Below are positions 19,442 through 30,995 of a DNA stretch of 54,901 bases, piece by piece (the stretch's first letter is position 1; each line of letters starts with the position of its first letter). The position numbers and the translations under genes were made by a program. The notes beneath the pieces are model-generated. The model searched no databases. It was not told the origin of the DNA and worked only from the letters and a program-made list of their open reading frames with translations. This DNA is from Serpula lacrymans var. lacrymans S7.9 (lineage: Eukaryota; Basidiomycota; Agaricomycetes; Boletales; Serpulaceae), in assembly GCF_000218685.1 (NCBI RefSeq), contig NW_006763291.1:460986-515886 (forward strand). The letters are read 5' to 3'.

Positions 19442-22400
19442 GCACGGACTCTCTGACCCGAAATGTTGTAATTAACCCTCGTATATTACCAACGACTGCA
19501 ATAAAACGAGTTGATCAACATCTACGTGCTGTAACCGAAACCTACGCAAAGCCACATTCACCGGAATGGTTGGCCAGACGAATCAAAGACCAGAAACCAG
19601 AAAGAGCAAGAGCTCTGTTACGAAACTGGGCCCATAAAGATCACTACGAGCATATCACCCTGCAGGCGATACAGATGCTAAAGAACCACGACGAAGAGAA
19701 CATTATAGAACGCATCCATGCTTACACCTCGCCGCACAACCCTACGTCAAAACGAAGCCTCCACGTCATTTCTCAAGTCACTACCATAGACGACAGACAG
19801 ACATTCACCGTCCCAACCCTTATCGACTCTGGTTGCACCAACTCAGTTATTGATCGAAGCCTGGTTGACAAGTACACCCTCAATACTACGCATCTGCCCG
19901 TCCCTCTTGACGCTGCAGGAGCCGATGGTCGATCCCAGAAAGTGACACACTATATCACTCTTCACATCAATGTGAAAGGGAAAGAACATTTGATAGATGT
20001 CATCGTAGCATCCCTACTTTCACCACGCATACTGCTTGGATACGACTGGTTGATACTGACGAATCCAACAATTGATTGGCGGACCAACAAGATTACCTTC
20101 CCTGCTGATGATCCGGAGTATCATCCTGAAGAAGGGGATAAAGTTCTAGCCGTAGATCTTGAAACACGAATTATGGAAATAACACAGCTAGAATTGAACG
20201 CCTTTGCCACTAAAAGTCAACAAATCGCTGAATCCTCCGAAAAGGCAAAGTCAAAGCTCACCTTCCGAGATGTTGTTCCTCCAATCTACCATGAATTTGA
20301 ACCCGTCTTCACCAAAGAATCATTCGACAAACTTCCCCCGAAACGTCCTTGGGACCATGCAATTGAGCTAATACCCGAGGCTAATGGTCTTGACTGCAAA
20401 ACGTACCCTCTTAGCCGAGACGAACAACACCATCTAGACGAATTCCTTAACGAAAATCTAACAAGTGGACGGATTCGAGTATCCAAATCACCTTACGCAT
20501 CACCATTCTTCTTTATCAAAAAGAAAGATGGCTCACTACGCCCTGTCCAAGACTATCGCAGGCTGAATGAGCTTACCATAAAGAATCGCTACACCCTCCC
20601 CCTCATATCCGAACTTATCGATAAACTCAAAGGTGCCAATTACTTCACGAAACTAGACGTACAATGGGGATACAACAACGTCCGAATCCAAGAAGGAGAC
20701 GAACACAAGGCCGCTTTCAGGACCAATCGCGGCCTGTTCGAACCCCTCGTCATGTTTTTCGGACTTACCAACTCGCCAGCAACCTTCCAGACCATGATGG
20801 ACCACCTCCTAAGAGAACTGATCACGGAAGGAAAAGTTATTGTATATTTAGACGATATTATGATCTTCACGGAAACACTCGAAGAACATCGTCAAATAGT
20901 CACCAAAGTCCTCCGTATCCTGCAACAAAATCAGTTGTATCTTAAACCAAAGAAGTGCGAATTCGAGAAACAGGAAGTCGAGTACTTAGGCATGATCATC
21001 TCCAAAGACACTATCCGTATGGATCCGTTAAAAGTCGCAGCGGTCGCTGACTGGCCCGCACCAAAGAACAAAAGGGAACTCCAATCATTCTTAGGGTTCT
21101 CCAATTTCTATCGACGATTTGTTAAAGACTACGGACGAATTGCGAAACCACTCACTGTGCTCACCGGAAAAGTTGACTGGACCTGGAAAGACGAACAAGA
21201 GACGTCCTTTGAAACGTTGAAGAAAACGCTTACTACTGCCCCCACCCTTGCTATACCAAACGACGACGACCCATTCAAACTAGAAACCGATGCCTCTGAC
21301 TTCGCTGTAGGAGCCGTCCTATCCCAGAAACAAAACGACAAATTCAGACCCATAGCGTTCCTCTCGAAAGCCCTTACCCCTGCAGAACGGAACTATGAAA
21401 TTTACGACAAAGAGATGCTCGCAGTCATGACGGCGTTAGATGAATGGCGACATCACCTTGTAGGATCGAAACACCCCTTCACCATCTTCACAGATCACCA
21501 AAACCTCCTCTACTTCGGTCAACCGCAGAAATACAATCGACGCCAAGCTCGATGGTCATCCCAGCTTGCAGATTATAATTTTAAGATGGAACACGTCAAA
21601 GGAAATCAGAATACGAAGGCCGACCTGTTAAGCAGACGGATTGATCATCCTAAAGGCACAAACGATAACGAGGATCAGATACTTCTCCCAGACGTACATT
21701 TCGAAGTACTTGACACCAATGAAGGATACCTACCAGATATACGTCGAAGTTTCCAGAAACAAGACGACGTAGTAAAGAAGAATTTGAAAGAGAAGCCGGA
21801 TACCTGGAAGATGAAGGATAGGATCGTCTGGATCAAGAGAGAGTCCGCGACGAGTTCCTACCCGATCCCATTAGCTGACCGAGTATACGTTCCCCGAAAT
21901 CACGAACTAAGGGCGCAAATATTGAAAGATCATCACGACGAAGCCCTGGCTGGACACCCAGGAGAAAGAACAATGTTTGAACGAGTGAGCCGAGAGCTCT
22001 GGTGGCCAAGTCTTCGTACTGATATCAGACGGTATGTACGAGGATGCGAGAGTTGTCAACGTACCAAGGCACATCGGACAAAGCCTAACGCCCCTCTACA
22101 CCCGAACCCGGTACCAGATCGGCCTTGGCAGATTATCACCACCGATCTCATAGGCACATTACCGGAATCCAAGGGCTACACCGCCGTTCAGGTCTTTGTT
22201 GACCGATTTAGTAAAATGGCCCATTTCATCCCCACCTTCGTCACTCTCGACTCAGCCAGTTATGCACGTCAACTCCGAGATAATGTAATACAACTCCACG
22301 GAGTTCCTGAAAAGATCGTCTCCGATCGAGGTCCTCAATTCATGTCTCGATTCACAAAAGACTTTTACGACCTAATGGGGATAACACCAGGCCTCTCTAC

Positions 22401-22659
22401 AGGCTATCACCCTCAAACAGACGGACAATCCGAACGGATCAACCAGGATCTAGAGCACTACCTCCGCGTTTTTATAAATCACCGACAAGATGACTGGGCA
22501 GACTGGCTCTCCATTGCTGAGTTTACATACAACAACCACCTCCATACCGCAACGAATCAAACACCCTTCTTTTTGAACTATAGGTTACACCCAAGAACGA
22601 TGTCACCACCACGTTGTCCCCTCGATCCGCTTCTGCAGCAGAATTTAGCGAGCAAATGA
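19318..22659 (+). pseudogene. pol: Pol polyprotein of copy 1, broken by a 1-nt deletion
   Basis: This is a long frame in -1 relative to gag. Seen in order: aspartic protease (LIDSGCTNS, near residue 170), reverse transcriptase (YLDDIMIF, 510), RNase H (LETDASDFAVGA, 655), integrase zinc finger (H...H...CESC, 872-913) and integrase catalytic residues D943, D1003 and E1039. At about 22600 the base run reads cgatg where copy 2 reads cgaatg; the lost A shifts the frame and ends it at 22659. The remaining part, including the chromodomain, follows in another frame. Otherwise it is almost identical to the intact copy. Confidence 0.93.
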
Positions 22660-23333
22660 AAAAACTCCACGATATCACGAAATCCTCCCTTCTTGTAGCA
22701 AACGAGAATCTGAAGAAGTATTACGACCGTAAGAAATCCCCCTCCCGGGAGTATCAAGCTGGCGACAAAGTCTGGTTAGAAGGGCATAACATCACAACGG
22801 ATAGACCAATGAAGAAATTAGACGATAAACGCTTCGGACCTTTCAAAGTCACCCAAAAGGTCGGACCCTCCGCCTATCAACTCGATGTCCCTAAAAGTTG
22901 GAAGTCCGTTCATCCCGTATTCAACGAAGCCATCCTCTCCCCATACCACGCTCCCGAATTCATCAATCAACCAATTTCCTCGCGACCACCACCCGAGATC
23001 GTGGAAGGAATAGACGAATACGAAGTAGAGAGTATAATCGCTTCCAGACCGACCAAACTGAAAGGTAGTAAACTCGACTACCTCATTCACTGGCATGGTT
23101 ATCCAGTCTCCGAACGAACTTGGGAACCCGACACCAATCTTACGCATGTCGCTGATTTACTCGCCGCCTTCCATAAAACAAATCCAGCCGCCCCTCGGAT
23201 TATTACCGCTTCTCTCCACTTCCGTCCTTACGAAAACTACACCGCCACTTCCAAACCTCCAATGCTCTTTGATTGGATTAGTAACAAGTTCCAAAGTGCC
23301 GCATCCGGACTCATGAGGACACGAGTCTTATAA
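22614..23333 (+). pseudogene. pol: C-terminal pol part of copy 1 (integrase tail and chromodomain)
   Basis: This is the continuation of pol after the frameshift at about 22600. It contains the post-catalytic integrase tail (GPFKVTQKVGPSAYQLD) and a chromodomain (EYEVESIIASR, then LIHWHGYPVSERTWEP). Chromodomains guide chromovirus integration to marked chromatin. It differs from copy 2 by one visible residue (Val for Ile in SWKSVHPVF). It cannot be made as part of pol from this copy without frameshifting. Confidence 0.92.
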
Positions 23334-23342
23334 AAAGGGGAG
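23332..23342 (+). other. Polypurine tract of copy 1
   Basis: The run aaaaaggggag lies 4 bp upstream of the 3' LTR and overlaps the last bases of the pol stop codon. It is the expected plus-strand primer. Confidence 0.8.
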
Positions 23343-23346
23343 CTAA

Positions 23347-23974
23347 TGTGAGGAATCAATTTTTCTTATCGCATTCCCGTCATGTCGTGGTTAGCAGACT
23401 CGATCCCCGTCACTCCTCTTGCCCTTGGACTAGAGATTACAGCAGGTGTCTTATTACTTTTATCATTTTTCTTCTTATTCTCTCTTCACACTCACGTTCT
23501 ATCGTACCTACAACGAGGTAGACTCGTTGTCGACCCTCGAGAAGATATCCAGATGACATAGTCACGGTCCAGTGCTATGTCTGGGAATACTTCGGAGGAA
23601 TATTGATAAGCGAAGAAGGTTGTGAGTCAGCGCCTTCTCATGGGCTTACTGATACAGCCAATCGTACATCCCTTACCAATACGCTTTCTCGTACGATTAG
23701 TAAAGACAATAGATCGGACCACTTTCTTCCTTTTTTCTTATTGGTTAGCTAGCTGGTCAGACCACTTTCTCAGTACTTCCCTTTCTCGGTCTGACTATCG
23801 TCGTTCACTATATAGAGAAGTACATACTTGATGTATTGTTCTCCAGTTCAATATTAGTTTGGATTTGCGCTCTTACCGATACTCTTCATTCTCATACTCT
23901 GATTCACCGCCTTCAAAGAAGGACTTGACCAGACATTGAGCTTTGTTATATAGCTTCGTATTTGTTGCCTGACA
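23347..23974 (+). repeat. 3' LTR of copy 1
   Basis: It is 628 bp and starts TGTGAGGAATCA. It appears identical to the 5' LTR except at base 12. The right flank is gtcgg (23975-23979), which does not match the left flank of this copy but equals the outer flank of copy 2 read in that element's own orientation. Confidence 0.97.
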
Positions 23975-25688
23975 GTCGGCACCAGAGATTCAGACTGTAA
24001 TAAATCTTGGACCGCTTTCCCGTTGACTGGTACACCTTGTTTGTAGATAAAATCTCTAGCGAGCCACACCTTTCCTGCGACATAAACACAAGCTTGCAAA
24101 AGTAAGGCTTGAAAATTGTGAACTAGGCCTGATTGATCACAATTAGATAGCTGGACCAAACAGCAAGGACATGGGCATTTTCCCATATCTTGGATTGCAG
24201 CGAGCATAACCCTATGTACATATGATATGTAAACAAACTACAAGAGGGTCCACAAAGCACTGGCACTCACTTTTCAGGGTAGTCTGCAGAGAAGGTAGAA
24301 ATTTGTGGATAGAATCTCCTGAAGATCCCGTCAAAACACTTGATAATTATGCCGTGCTTGTACGGGTACATAAAATTGGAACCGAGAAGCAGCCTCCAGA
24401 CTTCATGTATAAGCTCTCAACAACAATGGGTGATAAGAGCGGTAGACTTTTGCGTTTGCTGAATGACTATTGATAAGAACTTTTGGATGCTATCTGGCAG
24501 CTACTGGATTTTAACACCAGAATTGTGGAATAAGCGAAATAAACTTACTGTTGGTATGTACGCAATATGCTGACATGCTCTGGAAGTGAGCCTCCCGTGA
24601 GCATATTTTGATAGGTTGCCAAGATACATGTAAATAGGTGCCTGGGCATTCCCAAATGATGCAAGACTTGTGGAGTCCGACCAGAACATTAGGGCTGTGA
24701 TGACCCTTTCCAACTTGCATCCGGGTTCGGGTGGTTGTCTGCTTAGCTTTTCCTAAGCTTCAAGCCAGGCATCAGAGGTGTAGAGTTTGTTGCACATGCA
24801 CTTCTCAGGGCCACCAGAGGGAGGAACCCAAAACTGTTTGAAAGAAAACAGATGAAGCCCCTTTGCAGAGACCTCGGAAAGGACCGATTGAAGGACCCGA
24901 GGTAATAGGGCAGTATCTGAAGTGAGGAATAGAGAAAACTTTACCATTTCCGTTTGCATCCATTGTCCTAGTAGGAATACAAATGTTTACTTCACTCTCT
25001 TTCCAACCATCATATGTGAAAGGGTCATTACTGGGAGAATTAGACTGATCAAAAACCTGGTTTGCGTGACGGGCATTGAAGCTATGCAAGTCCTTAACAT
25101 TGAAGTCCGGGGCCAAGATAATGTCTCGGACAAGTTGCGTCACCTCCCTCTCGGATTTTTGATGGGAGCCGGTGATCATCCACTTCATGATACAATGTAT
25201 AGACATATTAGTAAAGGGCCAGGGAGCTGGGTGGGATAAGTGATTAGATTGCAATGCCATGGTATCCCCGGTCATTGTGGGATCCCTATATCTTACTTGC
25301 CAAAGATCTTGAAGGCTAATCTTGTCTTCAGGATCATATGAGGGGCAGCTTGCATATTGATGACCAAGGCCAAATTTGTTTATGGAAGTCCTTATTCCGT
25401 CTATAATAAACAGCAGCACTTTAGAAATTGTGGAAGGCTCTGCGGGAACGTCTATCGGTGCAGGTTCTTCAGGAATATTATCACAGTATAGATCAGGGAG
25501 TCTGGTGGACTGATCACTCCCAGAATCCTGTATAGATGTTTCTCGATGAGGATGTGATATGGATGCTGTAGAATCAGGAAACCCAACCATGGATGATGAC
25601 AAGAAGGTTGGAGGAAGAGAAGTGGAGATACATGTTGAGTCAAGAGCTCCATGGCCAAACCTGTCCGAGACCCTGCAAACATTATCAC
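23975..25688 (-). pseudogene. CACTA-like transposase, 5' half (separated by Ty3 and inversion)
   Basis: Minus-strand exons read PWPFTNMSIHCIMKWMITGS, NVKDLHSFNARHANQ and VNICIPTRTMDANG, then (24950-24753) FKQFWVPPSGG and LYTSDAWLEA, then ERVITALMFWSDST and MYLGNLSKYA, then MLAAIQDMGKCPCPCCL and finally DLLQSESLVPT, where it is cut at 23975. This series is a common repeated mushroom transposon protein. I take it as CACTA/tnp2-like because its second half has a VVDLMHEFELGVWK motif; this class assignment is tentative. Frameshifts are present, so it is dead. The missing half is at 51013-53276. Confidence 0.8.
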
Positions 25689-25869
25689 TTGGTGCTAAGA
25701 GATTAATTTATGTCGGCAATTACTCACAACAAGGCAGTGTTTGTGTGATATAACGGTGCGGAGGTGTTGCGCAATCTATTAAGCGCAGTAAACCTTGCCC
25801 TCAACTTTTCAAGTTTTTTCTCGCGTTTTTCTACTGCATGAGCCTGCAATTGTTTGTATAGCTTGCAAG

Positions 25870-26140
25870 AATGTCAATGTTTACTGAGTCCTTGTTGACA
25901 GGTGGATGTATGGCCACAAAGTTTGCTGCATAATAACATAGCAAAGATGTAGAGGAAAAGAAAATGGAGTGGTAAGCCCTTCATAATAATTGCTGGTTAA
26001 AGCGCTGATACCTACAGAATGGCAGTGGTAGAATCAGCTTCAATGAAATGTAAGGAAGTCAGAAAAAAAGCAAAATAAATGCACCAACTTAAATCAGTAC
26101 ACTGTCATCCAGAAAGGACCAGAAATTCGTGAGACATTGA
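25870..26140. other. No gene recognised
   Basis: This is AT-rich spacer between the transposase half and the small coiled-coil gene. No frame, repeat or element end could be assigned. Confidence 0.3.
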
Positions 26141-26186
26141 CCTGTGATCCCTCAATACAGTGCACCAAGTCCTCCCCAGGTACATG

Positions 26187-26729
26187 TCACCTATAGAGCT
26201 CACATTGACAAGCTTCATCCGCCCATCTATGCTCCCACCTCTTGCGCTGAGATCTTAGTAAACTTGTGTTTGTGCGCAAGCGGGCTATTGCCTCCAATAA
26301 TCTGTTGTTCTCATCACACAATGCCTTGTTGTCCGTCAACATTGCAACTTTTGAAGCTAAAAGTTTTTTGTATTCTGTATGTAAGAAGCAATTTGAGAGT
26401 TAAAGAATGTTCTCAGAGGGAAGTTTTACATAGTACCAGAGGGAAGATTATCCAAAATCCTATCTTTTCAACTGGCCTGAACTTGATGTTGGTCAGTTTT
26501 GGCGTCTGAATTTTGGATAGATTGAACAAACTTACAATTGAAACCAGGTGGCCTGTTGGCATGCAGGTTCGGTGCAAAACTCACTGTGAGAATGTGTGTT
26601 ATTGTTGCTAGAGGTTGAATTTGGAGGTTGTACACGGGCGGAGTGGTCCGAATCATCTGCCAGTGAGTTATTCACGTGCATATCAGCTATCATAGTAATG
26701 TGATAAGGTGCGAGCGAGTGCGGCAACAA
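26187..26729 (-). CDS. Small coiled-coil protein gene, probably two or more exons
   Basis: The first exon (26729 to about 26530) encodes a polar Asn/Ser/His-rich stretch (NSTSSNNNTHSHSEF). A second exon, after a poly-T acceptor near 26370, encodes a clear amphipathic helix (LTDNKALCDENNRLLEAIARL, followed by Arg-rich residues) and ends at a GTGACATG donor near 26186. I do not recognise it. Similar Ser-rich plus coiled-coil genes accompany transposons in mushrooms, so it may be an accessory gene of the neighbouring CACTA-like element. The 3' end is unresolved. Confidence 0.35.
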
Positions 26730-26759
26730 TAGTTTGATATTTAGATAGTGTTTAACTTC

Positions 26760-27335
26760 TCCTTTTTATACAGAAACGTACGACTTTAACCCCTTCAACA
26801 TTGATGGGCTCTCATAGATCCTACAATCCAATGTCAGTAGTGAAGCAATATTGTTGCTGTTGGTAAGGTTGGACCCATACCCCAGCGGTTTGGTGGGATT
26901 TGCCAACTTGGAACAACAAATACTGGTGGCGAAGCATTCCCGCCTCGGATCGGTGACAGCGACTCGCTGTCATACAGGTTGGACCTCAACCATGCCAGTT
27001 GTAAGGTAATTGCCAAGCGCTGTGCGCTTTTAATTGATTCATGATGTAATCTTAGATGTAATTCCACTTTGACGACTGTTGGCTAAATCATGCTTCACAA
27101 CAATGTTGCATAACTCAGGGGAATATCTCTGTGTAAGTTGCAATCCCCAAGCTTTTGGTCATTGTGCTGCCAATGTTCTTAAAATCCCACTTGAATCTGC
27201 TGGCACTGTCAAGACGGATCACCCGAAGGCAATTCTGCCAAGTCAAGCCATCCAAGTCTTGTCACAACCTTTTGGCGACCACGGCGAGCCTCAGCTACTT
27301 ACATGCAGCATTGTTGATAATTTGCATCCACGGTG
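26760..27335. other. No gene resolved
   Basis: Short frames only. The word ggttggacctcaacc near 26979 recurs at 31211. Nothing else could be assigned. Confidence 0.3.
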
Positions 27336-27339
27336 TGAC

Positions 27340-28250
27340 TTATACTATGGACTTTACTATGGATTACCAGCAGGACTCGGAGTTGGACGTGACAATGGTT
27401 GACTCGGATATGGATCATACTGTAAGTGCCACTGGGGGTCTGAGTAGGTTAAGTAATACAATGTGGTTCAAGTCTGTCAAACCCAAGCGGCAGCATAGGG
27501 AAGCCATGGAATGGAAAAGTACCCATTTTGAGTAAGAGTCTAGCTTCTGCGGAGGCGTTGAAGGGAAGCAGGTTTGTGATTTCTACCGTGGTACAGAGAA
27601 TCAACAAGATACTGAATTGTACTAGGGACTCCCGGGTCAACAGCATTACTTACATCAAGACACCAGGCAGGAATCTGACTGGCTTCAAAGTGTCAAGAAC
27701 CAGCAGGCTTTGGGTCTCAGTCCCTGCCTCAATAATCAACAGTTTGAAGTCTCACCAATGCATCACTCCCTCAAATTCCAGCAACCTTTTATGCGTCGCA
27801 AAGATTTTGACCAAGCTTTGTTATCAGAGTGTGGGTGCTTTTTCAATGATGGTTTTCAGTCCAACGTGATGGACACTTCACCTGGTGTAAGTCCTCAACT
27901 ACTGTTATCTTTGTATTTTCCAAAGGCATGCTTATAAGTGTTTTCAGAGCGTGATTGCGGCTTGGGATAAAAACAAGTATGTGCAAGATCAGCAATGCGC
28001 TTGAGCACACAGCCAGCTCAAATCTGTAAAATGCCATGTTGAGTTTGATCATCACATTGACTCCCTCCAACCAACTGAGTTCCGGCATTATGTTGACCCT
28101 CAGCAATGCTACGATTTTCAGCACTCTCAGCAGGGATATGCATCCACGCAATATCACGATCAGCAGAGCCTCAACGGCTTCCTGCCTTCGAATGCCTTAG
28201 TCCCCGTACAATGTAATATTCAGAATATGGTACACTGAAAAGGAATAGGT
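27340..28250 (+). pseudogene. Degenerate Gln/Asp-rich gene of unknown function
   Basis: A plus-strand reading starts MDFTMDYQQDSELDVTMVDS (27349). It continues through a Gln-rich stretch (LGLSPCLNNQQFEVSPMHH, then MRRKDFDQALLSECGCFF) to DTSPG. A good intron (gtaagt at about 27890, ttttcag near 27950) then leads to SVIAAWDKNKYVQDQQC and FRHYVDPQQCYDFQHSQQGY. Several in-frame stops and frame changes interrupt it. I do not recognise a family. The Gln/His-rich composition suggests a regulatory or transposon-accessory protein, without proof. Confidence 0.3.
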
Positions 28251-29332
28251 GACCCTGAATTTGTGGTGACCCGGCAGGGATTTGGCAGTAAGGCAACTCC
28301 TCTCTTCTCACACATGACTCCTTGCATGATTGAGAATCAGATTATGGGCGTCTTCAAGTTGCGCTCGTACTGCCATGCTACTAGTAGGGAGTGCAGTTGA
28401 GCAGACCTCCCCTAACCTTCCCTTTTGATGCCTGAGAATGCTTGAGGATTTAGAATCCACATGAATCCCACATGTACCTTTGTTGTGATGACATACTTGC
28501 TAAAATCTCGAAAGTTATTCAGAATAACCATCAATACATAGCACTCAAATTGAACATGAAGATACCCACACCAAGGTTAGGTTCTCTTCTTTGCCATGTT
28601 TTATCAATATTGCTCTTGGAAGTGATTTGGTTGTGCTAAGGTGCATTTACACTCCTACTGAATGATCTTGTTTTCTTGCAGATGTGAAACTGATGGGCAA
28701 TTGCATATCTGAATTTTCCAGACCATGTCCCACACTCCTATTGTGTTGGACTCCTATATTTTGGTATGTCTTTTTTGCTCACTGTCTCCTCAATCTATGC
28801 TTACTCATGGTACACACATTCATATTTTCCCTGTATATGCACAAGCATATCAGATTATTCGCTCTGGTTTTCCTGGTGGGTTCTATCATCAAATCCTGTC
28901 CGCGATGTCTATTATCGCAATAATCATCCCAATCACTAGTGTGCAACGTTGACAGTGAGTAAGTGTGGCGTGACTTTGGCAATCCCCGTGTTCGGATCAA
29001 AAATTCCCAGTGACTGCAGTGGCCACGCAGAGAACATCCAAATTTGGAGTCACATTACCCACGGGCCGGTCTTTCCTTCTGTCCTTTACTCACTCTTTGC
29101 TGTATCATCATTGCCCTCTTACACTAGTCAATACACGCCGTCATTTAATTGCGGGGTAAGTCTTTATCTCATCTCATTATCTTATTTTGATGCCTACCCA
29201 TGTGCCTGCAAGTATGTCTGTGAGTCAAAGGCAAGCTCGCATTCCCACCTATTTACGCTATTTTCACTGCCATTGAGTAGTTTATCGTGTCCCACTACCC
29301 CCAAGTCCACCAACAACATAATGCTCACCGAA
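28251..29332. other. No gene recognised
   Basis: Only short, unconvincing frames are present (for example 28684-28952, which is hydrophobic by composition). The stretch is T-rich. It may be transposon remnant or intergenic sequence. Confidence 0.3.
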
Positions 29333-29452
29333 GAGAGCCATTTGGTCATTGCACAGGCGGAAGAGAATTGGGAGATGGTCCTACAGGTGAAGGAGAGTTG
29401 CACATTGGTTGTGCAGGTGGGGGAGAGTCGTTTGGTGGTCGCACAGACGGTG
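29333..29452 (+). repeat. Four tandem 30-bp repeats
   Basis: Four units of exactly 30 nt follow each other, each starting GAGAG or GAGAA and ending in a cacagg/tacagg/gcagg core plus a few purines. They begin 12 nt after an ATG (29321) in an open frame, where each unit encodes a 10-residue repeat (ESHLVIAQAE, ENWEMVLQVK, ESCTLVVQVG, ESRLVVAQTV). Units differ at many bases, so the array is old. Confidence 0.7.
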
Positions 29453-29544
29453 AGTGAGTTCGCCCACAGTCATTCATCCTTGTTGCCAGCCCATCACCAC
29501 AGGTGCATCAATTGTCACCCATCACCCATCAAGAGAACATGATT

Positions 29545-30400
29545 CCGAGGAAACTCAAGTCTTGAACAATTATCATTTTCCCTTATGGTCACATAGGCGG
29601 ACCAGTTCTCAATGTCCTTGAACGCTTCTTTGACTGTTGCATGGGGCAAATTTAGTATAGTCGGGGGTAATCAATAGCACAACATTTTTACCTTTTCCCT
29701 CGTGAGGTTTGGTTCTTTGATTCTGAATGGGTTCAGTTTGCTTTTTACATTTTTCTTTCTATGTTTCTTGGTTTACTTCTCTTAGCCATTCTGCTTTCCA
29801 TTTCTTCCATTCTCAGATATCTTTTTTAGATTAAATGCTTCATCCTTAACACAGTGATAGATAAATCACGCTGATACACTTGCTTGTAGAAGTTTCTCAA
29901 AGATCTGGAGGCAGCCCTACAGGGATTTGCTCATAGTAAGTGCCGATACACTAAACGTCCAAATCAAAATAATGTAATGTAATGGAAAACAGCTACTGAT
30001 AGAGATTCCCCATTCTCTCTCAAAAACTCTATCATTTGGAGGTCATCCTCTGTCATATTGTATGCTTCATACATATTTTTGTGAGGCTCTACAAAGGTTC
30101 GGTATAATCACGCTCAATTTCCTATTATTATGGACTAATTTGCCCTCCTCCCTCAGATATCTCGGTGCTTCTCAGCTGAAGTACAGGTGGCCCATCTTAG
30201 TACAGTAGTAAACTCATCCCAAAGTAAGCTATCTAGCCTACATAACCAACGCTAGAGAATGAAGATGGAGGACTATTCATTTATGACTTCTGGGTCATAT
30301 TTGGGCTCCAAGTCCCAGCCGTCTTTCTTTTGACCTTCATGTTTGCCTGTGCAAAAGCTGTTGAGGACATTGAATCAGTGTCCATCAAAGGGAATTGAAG
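29545..30400. other. No gene recognised
   Basis: T-rich sequence without an assignable frame or repeat. Confidence 0.3.
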
Positions 30401-30408
30401 AGGTGAAT

Positions 30409-30870
30409 TTACTTTATCATCTCTCTACCTTCCCGAAGCAAAGTCTCATACTGATCAATTTCAGCCTGCTTTTGATGGTGAAATTCCAGCAAAACCCTCC
30501 GTGTCTCCAGGAAAAATTTCATGATGTTGCCCACAGGAATATCAGTCCAGTAATAGATCCAAGTAGGATCAATGAATATGATGTCTTCGACTGTGGTGAT
30601 GCCGCCTTTTTGAAGATTCAGGAAAAGAATATGTTTTTGCAGGCGGGTCTTGGCAAGATCAAACAACAATATTATCTCCTCGACGTAAGGATAATCCAAG
30701 TGCGGATATGTATCAATATCGCATTTCCAGGAGAGCATCAATGGGATATAACACTTTTCATGTTCATCTGGCCATCTTAGACTGTGATGTTTCCTCAGTG
30801 GATTATGGTTGTGCAAGACTCTCTTTTGATGGCTCAGACCTGTACTGCTATGTGATCTTGTTGTTTCCAC
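30409..30870 (-). CDS. Hypothetical ORF, 153 residues
   Basis: A minus-strand frame reads IILLFDLAKTRLQKHILF, ITTVEDIIFIDPTWIYYW and a helical end (LLEFHHQKQAEIDQYETLL). It has no known domain that I recognise. The His/Arg-rich first 35 residues may be untranslated. It sits in a transposon-rich stretch and could be a relic. Confidence 0.3.
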   Translation of the reverse strand: METTRSHSSTGLSHQKRVLHNHNPLRKHHSLRWPDEHEKCYIPLMLSWKCDIDTYPHLDYPYVEEIILLFDLAKTRLQKHILFLNLQKGGITTVEDIIFIDPTWIYYWTDIPVGNIMKFFLETRRVLLEFHHQKQAEIDQYETLLREGREMIK

Positions 30871-30995
30871 TGGTCTTGCTATTAGAAGTGTGTAAGCATT
30901 CCACTTACAAGGAAGGATCTTTACACCTGCTCACTTTGGATTTTGATACTCATGTTGACCGTGTTCATGCTTGTAATGTAGATGGCAGATGGTAA

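Larger units (their letters stand above)
15725..23974 (+). mobile_element. Full-length chromodomain Ty3/gypsy retrotransposon, copy 1
   Basis: The element is 8250 bp with two 628-bp LTRs (15725-16352 and 23347-23974) starting TG and ending CA. Inside lie a self-priming primer site, extra upstream ORFs, gag, pol with protease, reverse transcriptase, RNase H, integrase and chromodomain, and a polypurine tract. The LTRs are almost identical (one difference seen, at base 12), so insertion was recent. The flanking pentamers are gggat (left) and gtcgg (right), not a direct repeat; they match those of copy 2 in exchanged order. Relative to copy 2 it lacks one A near 22600, which breaks pol. Gene order and the chromodomain place it among the chromoviruses. 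Confidence 0.97.

Noticed and set aside
23854..24207. Reading of the transposase frame through into the LTR (VPTV then RQQIRSYITK)
   Set aside because: The residues after VPT come from the inserted LTR; the genuine continuation is at 51013.
24805..25602. Independent host gene of 265 residues
   Set aside because: Its motifs (FTNMSIHCIMKWMITGS, ICIPTRTMDANG) belong to the N-terminal half of the CACTA-like transposon protein and continue in the next frames downstream.
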